Source: Symbiodinium natans (Eukaryota; Sar; Dinophyceae; Suessiales; Symbiodiniaceae). Taken from it: a DNA stretch of 64,000 nt. Each line of letters begins with the position of its first letter. Position 1 is the first letter of the stretch. The stretch is from NCBI GenBank assembly GCA_905221605.1, contig CAJNDS010002636.1:242001-306000 (forward strand), written 5' to 3'. Under the pieces are notes generated by a model, which saw nothing but the letters and a program-made list of their open reading frames with translations, was not told the DNA's origin and made no database searches. The position numbers and the translations under genes are program-made. Below are positions 1-13,200 of the stretch, piece by piece.

Positions 1-227
1 GAGAGAGAGAGGTCTTTTTCGCTTCTTTTCGATCTTGGTCTTGCTAGACATGGGGGACCGTCGGGGGAGAATAGCTTGTCGAATCGAGTGCATTTCGATT
101 TGCTTGAGGAAGCCAACTCCCAACCCTGTCCCCAAGCCCACGGGCTCATGCTTCTTGCCTGATGCGGCTCAGACTCTTTTCAGTGGCTTACACGGTTTAG
201 GGTCTTTAAAGTGGTATGATGAGAGAT

Positions 228-329
228 TTGGGATGTTTCCCCGTTATACAAGCAGTCCGTAAGAGGGATTCTAGCACCCCTATGATAATCCGGAACAAGG
301 ACTGCTGGTTCTAGGGAGGAACATCCCAA
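228..329. mobile_element. MITE-like element, family 1 (TTGGGATGTTCC termini)
   Basis: The terminal inverted repeats are about 30 bp imperfect, starting TTGGGATGTT and ending AACATCCCAA. They are flanked by 15-base direct repeats with two differences (213-227 and 330-344, GGTATGATGAGAGAT versus GGTATGATAAAAGAT). The length is 102 bp, with no ORF. Confidence 0.7.
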
Positions 330-351
330 GGTATGATAAAAGATGATTCAA

Positions 352-650
352 CCCTAAACCCTAAACCCTAAACCCCAATGATTCAACCACGCCTCGCTGT
401 CTCCTCCAGCTTCCGCGAAAGAAATCCCGGCCTCCTTGCGCCGGGCATCATGAAAGACTGCGAACCCATTAGGGTGCAGGGTTTTGGGTTTTGGGTTTTG
501 GGTTTAGGGTTTAGGGTTTAGGGTTTAGGGTTTCGGGTTTCGGGTTTCGGGTTTCGGGTTTCGGGTTTAGGGTTTAGGGTTTAGGGTTTTGGGTTTTTGG
601 TTTTGGGTTTTGGGTTTTGGGTTTAGGGTTTAGGGTTTAGGGTTTAGGGT
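352..650 (+). repeat. Telomere-like arrays with mixed variants
   Basis: Short CCCTAAA at 352-375, then 479-650: blocks of TTTTGGG, TTTAGGG, five TTTCGGG in a row, TTTAGGG, TTTTGGG and TTTAGGG. Each variant is locally homogeneous. Confidence 0.9.
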
Positions 651-1048
651 TACAAGCAAGCGGATCCTGCAGTTGTTTGTGGTTGTGTGGAGAAACCCCT
701 CAAACCCTCAATCCCAAGTCCCAACGCCTGGTGCTCACTGCGAGCCCGAACTACCTGATCAAAGGAACAGGCTCCTCCTGTGGGCGCTAACACTCTCTAG
801 GGGTCAATATGGGGACCATCAGGGAATACTATGACCCCGAGATTTAGACTGTGCATGGCTCCTCGCAGACTTCGACTTCAGCCTCAAGGATCTCCGATGC
901 CTTCGGGCAGCTCTTGCTTTCTGACCGTCTTTGATGATGGTGGAAACCTTTCGGGAGCCCGTTTGGAAACTTTTTGGGGAACCTGTCTGTATTCGGGTTC
1001 GTGTCCCCTATATAGGGTCTTTGCGAGAGTGTTGGGACTTGTCTTGGG

Positions 1049-1203
1049 CTAGCTGCCCCCCTCCCCCTCCTCCTCCTCCTCCTCCTCCTCCTTCTCCGCC
1101 TTCTTCTTGTCATCCTCCTCCTTCTCCTTGTTCTTCTTGTCATTCTCCTCCTTCTCCTTGTTCTTCTTGCGCTTGGCGGCCTCGTTGAAGGAGCGCCCGT
1201 AGC
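1049..1203 (-). CDS. Terminal exon, Lys/Glu-rich cytoplasmic tail (candidate)
   Basis: The minus strand reads [17 protein letters not shown], then alternating Lys/Glu/Asp blocks, and ends EGEGGS-stop. An acceptor CACCAG precedes the exon at 1204-1206. If the transmembrane exon uses a GC donor at 1913-1912, the reading frame joins without a stop and gives a short charged tail directly after the membrane span. The purine-rich run is also a (CTT/CTC)n microsatellite on the plus strand, so the composition alone could be non-coding. The position and phase fit are the reasons for keeping it. Confidence 0.4.
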
Positions 1204-4200
1204 CTGGTGCCACGCTTCGGTCCCCAGCTTGGTGACACAGCGAGCACAAGGGCAGGGCTTCACATGTACATGCACATGTGGGGGTTTCCGAGATTAGGGG
1301 TACGTTTTTGGGGGGAATCTTACTATTTTGGGGGTCTATTCTATGTTGCTTACATCTAAATACCCTAAACCCTTAACCCTAAACCCTAAACCCTGAACCG
1401 TAAACCCTGAAGTAGTGGCGGCCTGTCGAACGAGTAGCAACCAGCAGAGCTGGAGCATGATCACAGTGACCCTAAGCCTATACTCCCCTTAGAACCTTTT
1501 GTAAACATGCTATTTTCCATATATTCCCTTGGGATTTATGTCTAACCAAAATATGAACTCCCAAGGGGGCCATCGAAGCCGGACAGCCCCCCACAGAAGG
1601 GCTCAGGGCTGCGTTGAGGGCCCCCAGCTTTTTAAAAACCAATCCTCCCCCCGCGCGCGGAGGACCCAAAGCCTAGACTCGCCCCCATAGCCCCAGAGAC
1701 TCCAATACCCCTTAACCAAGGAATGTCCCTTGAATGAGAATAGGGTTCCTTGTATGGTTTAAGGAATATTCCTTACATGATAGTAAGGTTCCTTTTCTGG
1801 TTTACGGAATATTCCTTACATGATGATACGGCTCCTGATATGGTATAAGGAACACTCCTTAGTTAAGGGGTATTGTTAGTCTCTTGGGGCCTTCTTCTAA
1901 GCCCAGCGGCGGCCGGCCACGGGCACAAGCACATACACCGCGGCGGCGCAGACAAGGATGGTCGCCACCACCACGAAGGCAGGGAGGCAGAGGTAGTAGA
2001 TGCCCAGGGCCATGACCTTGAGGGCCCTTGTGGGTTATTTGAGGGGGGTTATTTAGGGGCTTCTGAGGAAAATAGGGACTATATAAGGTACATAGGGGTT
2101 CACTCATGAAGCCCCTCGTCTTTATAAGGGCCGTCGTACTAGGATCCCTCTGATCGTTCTTAATGTTCCAGAGGGAGAGGTTTTTGAATCACGGGTCTAC
2201 ATTACCTTCTCCGAAGCTTTGGAACACACAAAGTGTCCTGGACAGACTAGTCTTTGGGAAGGTCATGCTGAGCCTTAAGCCCCCAGCCCAAAACACAAAC
2301 CCTAAACCCTAAACCCTAAACCCTAAACCCTAAACCCTAAACCCTAAACCCTAAACCCTAAACCCGATCTGCAAGCCCCTTGGAGGCCCTAGGCCCCTAG
2401 ACCCCAATGCCCTTCAGATGTGAAAAATATGTGGCTGCCTGGCTTGGGTATAGGGGCTTCTAGAGTTCCGGGTTTAGGGTTTAGGGTTTTTGGGTTTCGG
2501 GTTTAGGGTTTAGGATGTTTAGGGTTTAGGGTTTTGGGTTTAGGGTTTAAGGTGGGCTGCAGGATTCAGATGCCTGGCAAAATTGGCTTTACGCCAAACT
2601 TGGGCAGTTGCGATTTGGCTTCGGATCTATTGGTTCAAGGCCCAGGGGCTTGGGGTCGGAAGGAGGTCGGGTCACCAAGGTTCGTGCCCAAGCCTGAACC
2701 CGTTGAACCGAGCTGAGATGCTCCAACCACCAGGACTCCGCGAAACGACAGAGAATTCCCGAAAAAAAGACATGAGGGAGCCAAAGCCCCAAAACCGAAG
2801 CAGCCTACAACGCAAGCCCGCTTCCGAACTCTCCAGTTAAAACCCTAAACCCAGCCTGAACCCCACGGCCATCGGAAACTTCCTGCGCCGCGCATTGCAC
2901 TGTGAACTCCACCTGTCTGGCGGGTGTAGGGTTCGATAGCTGCAGGGACGCGAGTCTACCGTTGACGGGGGCGAGGTCTAGCGTTCGCGTTTCAGAGCCA
3001 CTTGACTCAAAACGGGCCTTTACGCACATGTGCATTTACGGGGCCTGAAGGTATATATATATATATATGCTCATGGACACGTATACGTAATATGTACAGT
3101 AGATGTGTATGCAAGAATCCAGACATTGACCATCTGGGCCCCTAGGAGCCTTCGACCTTTTGAGCTCCGGAGAGCAGGAAATCGGCCAGTGGAGGCATCA
3201 CCCGAAGTTCGACGATCCTCCGAAATCCTCCGAAGCCAAAGAATTCCAGAACCCCAAAGGGACCCAAAAATGCGAACATCTGGGGTTAGGGTTTAGGGTT
3301 TCGGGTTTAGGGTTTAAGGTAGAACCTGGAACCTCAAGTAAGGGGTCTACTGAAAGGCCAATCATGGGCAAGTGAGCCACCGGGGCAATCGTGGGAGTCA
3401 GCGCCATCACCTCGTACAGACGACGAAAAGCCTGGCAGCTAGGCTTTAGGGCTTAGGGCTTAGAGTTTAGGGTTCAGGGTTTAGGGTTTAGAGTTGATAG
3501 GGTTTACAGGGTGTTCAGGGTTTAGCTTCCTGGCTTTAGAGAGGCAGCCTTTCCTCAAATACGGTCTGGTTTTTCTGGTTGCCCTGCGTTGAGCATGCAT
3601 TTGACATTGCGGCTTATACCCGCAAAGAGTTCAATCAGTCTAAACATCATGGTCTGGTGGCCATTGGGAATCGGGGGTCTGAGGATTTTATATACTGAGC
3701 AACTTTTGTACTTCATATACCTTGCAACCACTTTCAATGCTCGAGTGAAGAGGGGCGACCTGGGTGACGGCTATCGGCCAGTCCAGGTTGTCGGGCTCCT
3801 GCTGCGAGAAGCTAATGATCCTGGTCTGGCCCAAGTCAAAGGTCGCGATGACCTGGATTTCAGGTGTCGCTGCTTACTTATGTAAAGATTGTTGGGACTT
3901 CAGGGGTCTCTCGCAGAATTCTAGCCGGGTCGTCGGCAGGTCTGTGTATGATATATCCAAGCGGCTGAGCACGCAGCAAGCCACTGCTGGCCAATTCGTA
4001 TCATGCTGGTCAGCAGTTTGGTATTGCCGCGCACAGCAGCCGTGGCAGCCGTGGACGCCACGAAGAGGCTCAGAGCAGCTTTCCTGACACGTCAAGCCAT
4101 CACTGGTACATGTTGAGGTCTGCCGGTGCTATTCGGTGCTATTCGGGAATCTTGACTTTCATAGGTTATCGATGATCTTCCCTCCTCCTCCTCTAAGAAA

Positions 4201-7200
4201 ATTTCAAGGCAACACCCTGGAGGAAGTCTGCAAGAAAAATATTTCGCCCAGGCCCCTTGCCCACGCCTCCCCCCCCCGCCCTCCCCGTCAATCGCATATG
4301 GCGCCCTCCCCATCGAAACACTCCTCCGGTCTGCTGCCCTGTTAAACACCTACCTCCGTTTTTGTGGCCTCTAGAGGACAGAATGCGGTCCGATATCGCA
4401 CCTTGCATGGGGAAGCACTAAACCAGAACCCAAGCTCAGAGGGCTTGCCGGGCTTGCAGGGCTCAAAGAAGAACCACAACCCTTTTCAGCCGTCTGCACT
4501 CATCTGCAGCCCAGGGGCAACGACACATGAGCCAGAATACTGGACCCGGGTCCAAAAAGTGAAGAGTCACACGGCTGGCAGGTCCGTCGGAAGGCCTGCC
4601 TGGACCAACCACTGGGGCATTCGCCACAGAGCATGCCTGCGAAGACACATGGGGCTGGAGGATTCAAGCTTGCAGGGCTGAGAGGCCTTCTCTTCAACTT
4701 TCAACGCCGGCAAAGGAGCTTGCCCCAGCCCACCTCTGGTACCATGGCATCCGCCCACCCCCCCAAAAGAGGGATGCCACAGGATGCCTAGCTTCAATGT
4801 GCAACAGACCTGAGACGACCTTAAGAGCATCTCATCAGTGTCGCCTACAGGAAAAAAGCAAGTATCGACTGGAACATCGAACCTTCTGGCTCTTTAGTCG
4901 CCCTGTAGTTGGGGGCCTTACCCTTGATCGGCAAAGGGTTGCCTGCACACAAGAACGACTCACCGAATTCTTCGGGAGCAGTTCCAAGCAAGTCCTACTC
5001 AAGGGGGATCCCATTTAGAGCTGGGGAGAGCCCGTAGCATCATGAAAAGTACACAAAGACCACCAGACAGAGTGTCTCGAAGCCGACCTGCAAAACGCAA
5101 GTGTTTTTAGAATAGGAGATGGTTACGGAGCTTAGGGTTAGCGGTTTGGGGTAAAGTGACATTCAACACCCTGCCTGTAGAGCCTTCTGCGCACTCGTTG
5201 GAGAAGTTGCCCACGCAATTCACCGTCGGGTTCTCCGTCTCCAGACAGGCCCCGCCGCCACGACAGACGCTCAAGTTCTCACCGGCATCGACGTGGCATT
5301 TAATGGCCACAACCCGGCCTGTCTGGAAGAATCCCGCCTCGGCGATGGGCCTCATGTGAAGCACCTCGCCGTCTACAGTCAACAAGATGTGCAGCAAACT
5401 CCCTTCTGCCCACGTTACTTTCGGCAGAATTGAGACATCACCCTGTCAGGACAGCCCATGCAACACAACACCCCAAACCCCAAACCCTGAAACAAAAAAC
5501 ACTGCAGACTGCTGGTCCAGGGTGCTGATTCATTGCCTATGGTTTGGAAGCCGCCGAGGCAACGAAGCCTTGTCGCTTGGAAAGTCGGCACTTCGGGTTT
5601 AGGGTTTAGAGTTCAGGGCTGAGGGTTGCAGGGTTCAGGGATGTAGGGTTGAGGGTTTAGGGTTTAAGGTTTAGGGTTCAGAAATTCAGGGCTGAGGGTT
5701 CAGGGTTGCAGGGTTTAGGGTTTAGGGTTCATGGTGGAGCACCGAGGTTGGGGGAACGACACGGTACAAGGGTCCAACGTACCGACGAAGCATGCAGGAT
5801 TTCCACAAAAGCACCGGGCCATGTGCATACTTCACAAACCTACACGAAGACCAACTGCGGTCCTAGGAATGTTTTGAAAAAAAAAAGTCATCACCCCCTA
5901 AATCCTGAACCCGGAACTGCACAGCGTGCTTGCGCTCTCAAGCCCGGAGAGTTTGTGGAAAGCCCAGCAGCTGCCCCTGCGCGGCACAGGTGGCGCATCG
6001 GGTGAGCTGACCCGCCACGTCTTGCTCCGCGAAATAGCCGGGGCTGCAGTAACAATCAGCCTTGAGCAAAGCCATGACGCAAGGTCAAGCGATGTCAAGT
6101 GCATTATTATAGCGTACCCTCCATGGGATTGGGCCTCACAAGGTCTATGGTCACGCCTGACGAGTCGCTGAATAGTGCGCAAGCATAAGGTTCGCAGCTT
6201 AAAGACTAGGGTGCTGGATTTGGCATCGGGCGATTTAAAAAAACATTTACGCTTCGATAACTAATTCGGTCCTTTCATGATGCCAGATGTTGGGATGCGT
6301 TGTTTGTTTCTTTTGGGCTCATTTCCAAAAACACTCGCCCCAACCTACTTCACCATTCTATCTTGGCACCGCATGCTGTACGACTGTCTGCACACATGGT
6401 GAAACATCACAATATATCGCACCGCAACCTGCATCCGTCAATTGAGTTGATTCACTAGTTGGTCATAAAAGCCCAACATTTACAGCGCAACCTGAACTTC
6501 TTTATTGCGTGCCATAGAAAAAGTGCCTCAATCGCAGCTTAGTTGCCAGGCTTGTTGAACCAATTCCGCTTTCGCTGTTCGTTGGGCACTGAAAGGGGCA
6601 TTCGGTCGCCTCGGTGATTTTACCAACCATGGGGACAGATGGGATTTTAAGTTAATCTGTTTGTAGGTCGGAGGTTCTTGCGATAAAAGTACTAACGTGT
6701 CAAAACTGTCCACAATGAATGACTTCACCCGCAATAGCGGTATTGCGTGCGGCGGCTTGTGTGCCAAGTTGGCGTGCAGCTTGAACACACCTTAAGACTA
6801 AACGGGCCACACGGGCCCCGTGCCAGTTCAAAGAGCGACCACACTTGTCTGGGCATTGAGATGCGGCACCCCGGCTTTGGGGAACTGACTTCGTGGCTTC
6901 ACCCTAAACCCTAAACCCGAAACCCTAAACCCCTAAACCCTAAACCCTAAACCCTAAACCCTAAACCCTAAACCCTAAGCCAAAAAAAGGCCGCCCAGTC
7001 TCGTTGCCAGGCGCCAGCTTGTACCGGCCACTTTGGCAAGGCTCACACATCGATTCCAGCAGCCGGTAGCCTGCCAAGCTCCACTCTATCCTGCTGCTTG
7101 AACACACCCTTAACAATAAATCCTAAACCCTAAACCCTAAATCCTAAACCCTAAACCCTAAACCCTAAACCCTCAGGTTGCCTCAAGGATGTCTTCTACT

Positions 7201-10200
7201 TCAAACTCAGGCAATAACAGTCCTCGCATCATCCTGATAGAGCCATACAGAGTCCTCAAGACGATGTTTCAAAAACCCATCTCATGCAAACAGCTACCCT
7301 GCCTCACCCATCCTAAGCGCACCAGGAGCGCTCTTGGAGCGCATGTGCGGGTGACACGTCACCTAGGGGGATTAAGGGTTGAGGGTTTAGGTTTTAGGGT
7401 TCAGGGAGCCCCAAGCCCGAAACCCCAAACCCTGTAAAGCCCATGGACCCTAAGCCGCCTGGACCCTAGAAAAGCCCTTTCGGGGCTTTAGGCGTGAGGC
7501 TCCAATGCCTGCTGTCAAGCCTCAAGCACCACAAGATCCGAACCACAGCAAGTTTCTGCCCTAAAGCACTGAACCCAGGACACTAGGCCCTAGACCCCCA
7601 AACCCCTAAATCCTAAATCTTAAACCCTGAACCCTAAACCCTAAACCCTAAACCCTAAACACTAAACCCTAAACCCTAAACCCTAACCTAAACCCTGAAC
7701 CCGAGACCCTAAAATAGCCTCAAAGCCCAGCAAACACGTCGGCAGCCTGGGCGGCAAATGCACGCCGAAGCCGAGGTGGAGCCGGCTGGCGAAGTTGCGC
7801 CGTTTGGGCACTCGAAGGCCTCTCCTTTTCGGGCTTAGGGCTTACGGCTTAGGGGTTGCAATGCTCATCCCATCACATGTATCCCCGAGGCAAGTGACTC
7901 GCTACACATCACAGAAACATATCGAAGAGAGGAACCGCTCCCTTGTGCAGAGCTCCTAAAACACGAGGTGCCTCAGCCTGTTCTGCTAGAGAGGGTCCCG
8001 TCTCCATCGAAAACCTGCAGTGAAGTCTCCTGTGCCGGGGCAGAAGAAGTCCGCGAAGCATTCCTGGGCGGGATGAAGCCTACCCTAAACCCTAAACCCT
8101 AAACCCTAAACCCTAAGCCCTAAACCCTAAACCCTAGCTGTAGAATCCAGACGACGTCTGACTCGCTCCACTTCGTGAGAACACCACGCGCGTGCACCGC
8201 AAACACTGCCCTCCTGTCAGGCAGCCTTGATCTTCATAAGCTCAAGCATCTCGCTCGTTAGGGCGCGATCCGCACGAGATGTCTGAGCCGGAGAAGTGGG
8301 GGCCCAACGCCCGCAATCGCCCACTTCAAACGTTGCAAACACTGTAACAAACGAAAGGACTTTTCTCCAAGACGAACATCATCGACTACTGCCACCCATG
8401 AGGAGTACCAATCTTACGCACGGGTGTACTTCAGCGTTCGAGATGTGCCAGGCCACTTTGCATGTGGATCTCTTTTCTGGATTTTGGGTGCCTTAGGGGT
8501 TGCAGGTTGCTTGGGATTGCTGAAGTACCCTAAACCCTAAACCCTAAACCCTAAACCCTAAGGTTGCGCAGTATAACTCCCTACGGCGCCCACCGAGGCG
8601 CCGTGCAGTTGTCGATCCCGACCAAGCCAGGCTGGCAGCGGCAGTCTGCGGATGAGGTGGACCCGACCTCCATGAAGAGACTTGAAAGCGGGTTTTGGGG
8701 TTTTAGGGTTTTAGGGTTTTAGGGTTTTAGGGTTTTAGGGTTATAGGGTTTTGAAAGCCGCAACTTGGGGTTTGCTGGGCGGGTTTACGATCTGCCCAAA
8801 TTTCCGGGATGTCCCAGTGACCTCGACCCTCAGCCTTGATCCGAAGGCCCTTTTCTAGCGTGAAAACACAAGGCCCATGATAACAATCTTACTGGTAACA
8901 CTCTTGCCACATACAATGCGCCGTTTGAGTTCGTGTCTTCCCAACCACTGCTCCTCCCGTGACTTTGGAGGTCGTGCCTCCAGCGTCGACCGGTCTCCTC
9001 GGCTCGGAGGGCTTCAAAAGCGTTTGGGCCTTTGAGGACGCGTCAAGGGTGGCTTAGGTACGTTTAGGGCCCCGAGACCAGACTTCCCCCCGTGCGAGGA
9101 TTCTGGGTTCGCGCACTTGCATACATTTACTACTTGCGCGGCGTCATTTGGCCAAAGAAGAGAATGATAACAAAAAGCGCGGTGCCCGGCGAATCTCGGG
9201 GCGATGCTCGGGGTTGAGGTAGGGTGCCTAGCCTAGGCTTAGGTCAGGTGGGCCATTTGAAAACTTGGGTTTCAGGGTGTTAGGGCGGAGTGGCTGCCTG
9301 CGGGATTCTTTGGGTGTGGGGATTCGTAACACTAAACCCTTAAACCCTAAACCCTAAACCCTAAACTCTCAGCGGGATTCAAAACTCCCGCAAAGAGAGC
9401 TTTTTTGCTGCGAACCCCTGGAGTGACCCACTCATCCAGGGAATCCCGCCGAGAGGATTAATGTCTGTTGCGCCGGTTTTTCTTTTATTACTATTATTAC
9501 TCTTATTACTATTCTGATTATTCTAAGAGAATGGTCGATTTTGAAAAACCTAGTCTGCAACTAAAAATCAACCCTGGGCACCTTTAAGTCCACAGCCGGG
9601 GACGTGAAAAAAAAAAAACCGAGCTCCCAACATCCCCGAATTGAGAATCTTGAGCCTCGCTATCCCGAACCCTACATAAGCCTTGATCCCGGACAGTTCA
9701 AGGAACCCTAATTTCAATGGGTCCAGCCCCAATCAACGAACCCGACGCCCTCGACATAGCTATGTGTGCAAATTCACAAGCCCCAAATCGTGCCGCTTAA
9801 CAACAAGCCTCTGCCCTGAACCCTTAAACTGCCCCCAACCCCCTCCCCGGCAGCCCAAACCATCATGCGTTCCAGGCGCGGGGACAGACGCTGCACAATT
9901 GGTTGCCCGGCACGCCTTTGAAAGTGCCTTTTTGGCAAGGCTCGCAAATGCGGAGACCTGGGTTTCAAGGGATGGAGTTTGGGGCTTACGGATCAGAGCT
10001 AAGAAGCCCCTTTGGGCTACTAAGCTCCAGGGTTTGGTCTCTGTCCTTTGGGGTTGGGGGGAGGCTTCATGGCTCTTCAGAAGAAGGCTTGCGAGGTCGA
10101 CCTGCGTGAACGATTCGCTATCTTTGTGCCGTGACCGGACTTTAAAAGACACCATATTGCTTCTCGAAGGCCTCTGGCTTATGAGGTTTAAGTGGAGCGG

Positions 10201-13200
10201 AAGTCTAGAATGCAGGCTTCTTGCACAGTGATGCCTTCGTGGACATGAGTCCACCATGATGTCTCTGACATCTTGCCAGGGCCTGGCACAAAAAATCAAA
10301 AGCCTGCTTTTGGAGCAAGAATACTCGTGTCGTAGCCATACCCTGGGCCGCATTCGCAAATGGCTGGGTTATCTGGCTGCAGGTTCACGAAGCCTCAGCT
10401 GGTAAAGGCTACTGAACCCTTCACTACCCCCAAGCCCACAGTGACAATACTGTTTCACCATTTCAGTTCCTTGCAGGGAAAACCCAAAACAGGAAGCTTA
10501 CATCTTAAACCATGTCACACCAACCGTACACTGCAAAACAAGCCTTCCATGAAAATCCAAGGAAGCCCGGCAAGCATGTGCACGAACTCAATGCTGTTGC
10601 GCCAGGCTCGAGCGTTGTGGAACCATAAGGGCAGTTGATGCAGGCACTTGTTTCCTCAATCACAGCCGCATGGCTCAAACACTGTCACTTGCTAAACAAC
10701 ACAACAAAAGCTTCCCACTTTGGGCGCTTCAGGCCGAAGGCTTGTTACAAAACAAAGGCAAAGCAGATCTAAGGAAAAAAGCTCCCAACCAGAATGGCAT
10801 GTTCCAGCCCAGCCAAACAAGTTAAAATGAAACGGCGCAGGGCCCGCAAAACTCTGCTGCCGCTTCCTGTCTACCAAGCTGCTGTGCTCCAGTAATGTGC
10901 AGGATCGCAGAGGCACTGTGAAATTTGACCTAAGTGCAGGCACGCCCTTTGCTTGGTGTGTATGCCCACATGGCTTGACACTTTATACGGATATCATGTT
11001 TGCCCAGGACCTGTTTGGGAATGTAAGCCCTCAACCCTGAGTGAACGGGCACAGATCAATCAGCAAGGAGGAAGTGTTGAAAACTTTCCGCGAGCTGGGG
11101 CTTGTGCAAGCAACTTGTGTGCCCGTTGTGTTTTCTGGTTCCCAGGGCAAGGCTACAAAGAAACCCCCCAGGGCCAGGTATGCGCAAGTATCTCTAGATG
11201 TACATACAGCGAGTACTCCTGGAGTTTGGAAGGCTTTTAGTAGCGTCTTGTTTCAAGTTAGCCTTTCTTGTAACTTCTGAGCCAGAGCGGATCGTTGATG
11301 CCGTGGCAGTCCTCAACCTCCCCCTAAACCCTAAACCCTAAACCCGAAAATCAACCTGGGACGGAAGGCTGGAGCCCGGCGAAGAGGAGCTGGAGGACGG
11401 GCAGGGCAAAGACCCCCCACCACCCGGGCAGTACGAGCCTGGGCGGTTTAGGGTTTAGGGTTTCGGGTTTAGGGTTTAGGGCTTAGGAAAGTTCAGGGTC
11501 TTTAAGGCCTTTGGGGTTTCTGCGGCCCGGTGACCGGACTTTTGGGTTCAAGGCTTCGGGCTCAAGAGCTCTTGAGAGCGTGTGCCTGGATGAAGACAAG
11601 GACGTGCTCGTCACGGCATACACAGAACAGCCCTTTCTTTGCTTGGTGCTGAACCCCCCTCAAAGGCCTCCGGCAACATCCCCCTCAAACGGAACCCAGA
11701 AGCCCGGCTCGCATGGCTGGCAGGCACCATCAACTTCATATTGTCCAGGAGGGCACACAACGTGCAACTGCATCGCCGTGGCGCGGAACGCTTCCGGCAC
11801 CGAGCACTCGCAGCCGGCGGGGCACCAGCAGAGGTGGACGGTGTCTGGCCGACTTGCCGCATCCACGAAGCCCAGGTCCACCACGAAACGATCTGCGGCA
11901 TCATCGAAACTCACCGAGATCGTCTGCTCACCGAAGATTGCTGTCGCAAGGGAGCCACCGCACTGAGCCAACGCCATCACGGTGTCGTTCAGCGACATGC
12001 CAATGCCCTGCACCGGCACAACGCAGTCTTCCCCGGTAAAGCAAGTCCTGCTCTGATTGGGCAAGGGCCCCTCCACGATGAAAACGCCAAGGTCATCGGA
12101 AAAGTCTGTCGTCTGGTTGCATGCCTTGCGGGACGGGTTGGGGCTCTGAGGGCTTAGGGGACGGAGGACGGACAATGCCAGCGTGCCTCACGTCTGAAAT
12201 CTCCCCTTGCTGATGTCGGGTGGATTCCCTAAGCCCTTTCACCTACCCAGAGACTCCGAAACCCCTTAACTAAGGAATATACCTTAAATCATATTAGGGT
12301 TCCTATTATAATTTAAGGTATATTCCTCAATTAAGGGGTTTTGGAGCCTCTGGGTAAGACTGGCCCTAAGCTGTCTAAACAATACCGCAGATCCAGCTCA
12401 GTGCCTGAAAAATACCACGACCTACAGCGGTCTTGGGCTTTTGCCTTAGGATCTTGGTTTGGGGCTTCGGGTTTATGGAGTTTAGGAACCCTAAACCCTA
12501 AACCCTAAGCCCTATACGGGTTGCCAGGCCTGGTTTGGGCACACGCAGAGCCGATGATGGCCTGGCTGCAGGAAGAGTGGCGAACCCACGCGGAAGCCAT
12601 GCCTTGGCTGAACGTTGAGAGGGGCGAAAGTGAGTTTAGGGTTTAGGGTTTAGGGTTTAGGGTTTAGGGTTTCGGGTTTAGGGTTTAGGGTTTAGGGTTT
12701 AGGGTTTAGGGTTTAGGGTTTAGGGTTTAGGGTTTAGGGTTTAGGGTTTAGGGTGTTGCGCCGGGGTGCTCCAGGATGTCTGCCTCCGCCAACTCTGCAA
12801 TCGCCAAGCCGGGCACAACCTCGCGGTCCACGCAGGCCTGCTTCACGGTCACGCGGGCGGCCGCGTGCAGGGAGCCTCTTGCAAACCAGCTGAAGCGAGT
12901 CAGATGCCCCGAACATCCTAGCCTTGAGTCTTGCGGGACAGCTGTTCGCCTCAAATGCCCTACATGATCCCTGACCCGAACCCGTATGTTCGCGCTGCTT
13001 CCAACGATATGTCATACCGTTTGCCAATCTTTGAGAAACAAAAACCCCTCAACCCCTAAACCCCTAAACCCTACACGCTGAATCCTAAACCCTGAATCCT
13101 ACGTCTCTGGAGACCCCGCCGGTTGGTTGAAAGACGGTTTAGGGTTTAGGGTTTAGGGTTTAGGGTTTAGGGTTTAGGGTTTAGGGTTTAGGGTTTAGGG

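Noticed and set aside
479-650. CRISPR-like regular repeats
   Set aside because: Units of 7-8 bases without spacers: telomere-type satellite, not CRISPR.
9760-10359. 199-codon minus-strand open frame
   Set aside because: No domain, and the Cys-rich exon 9885-9957 lies in another frame of the same strand and matches its neighbours.
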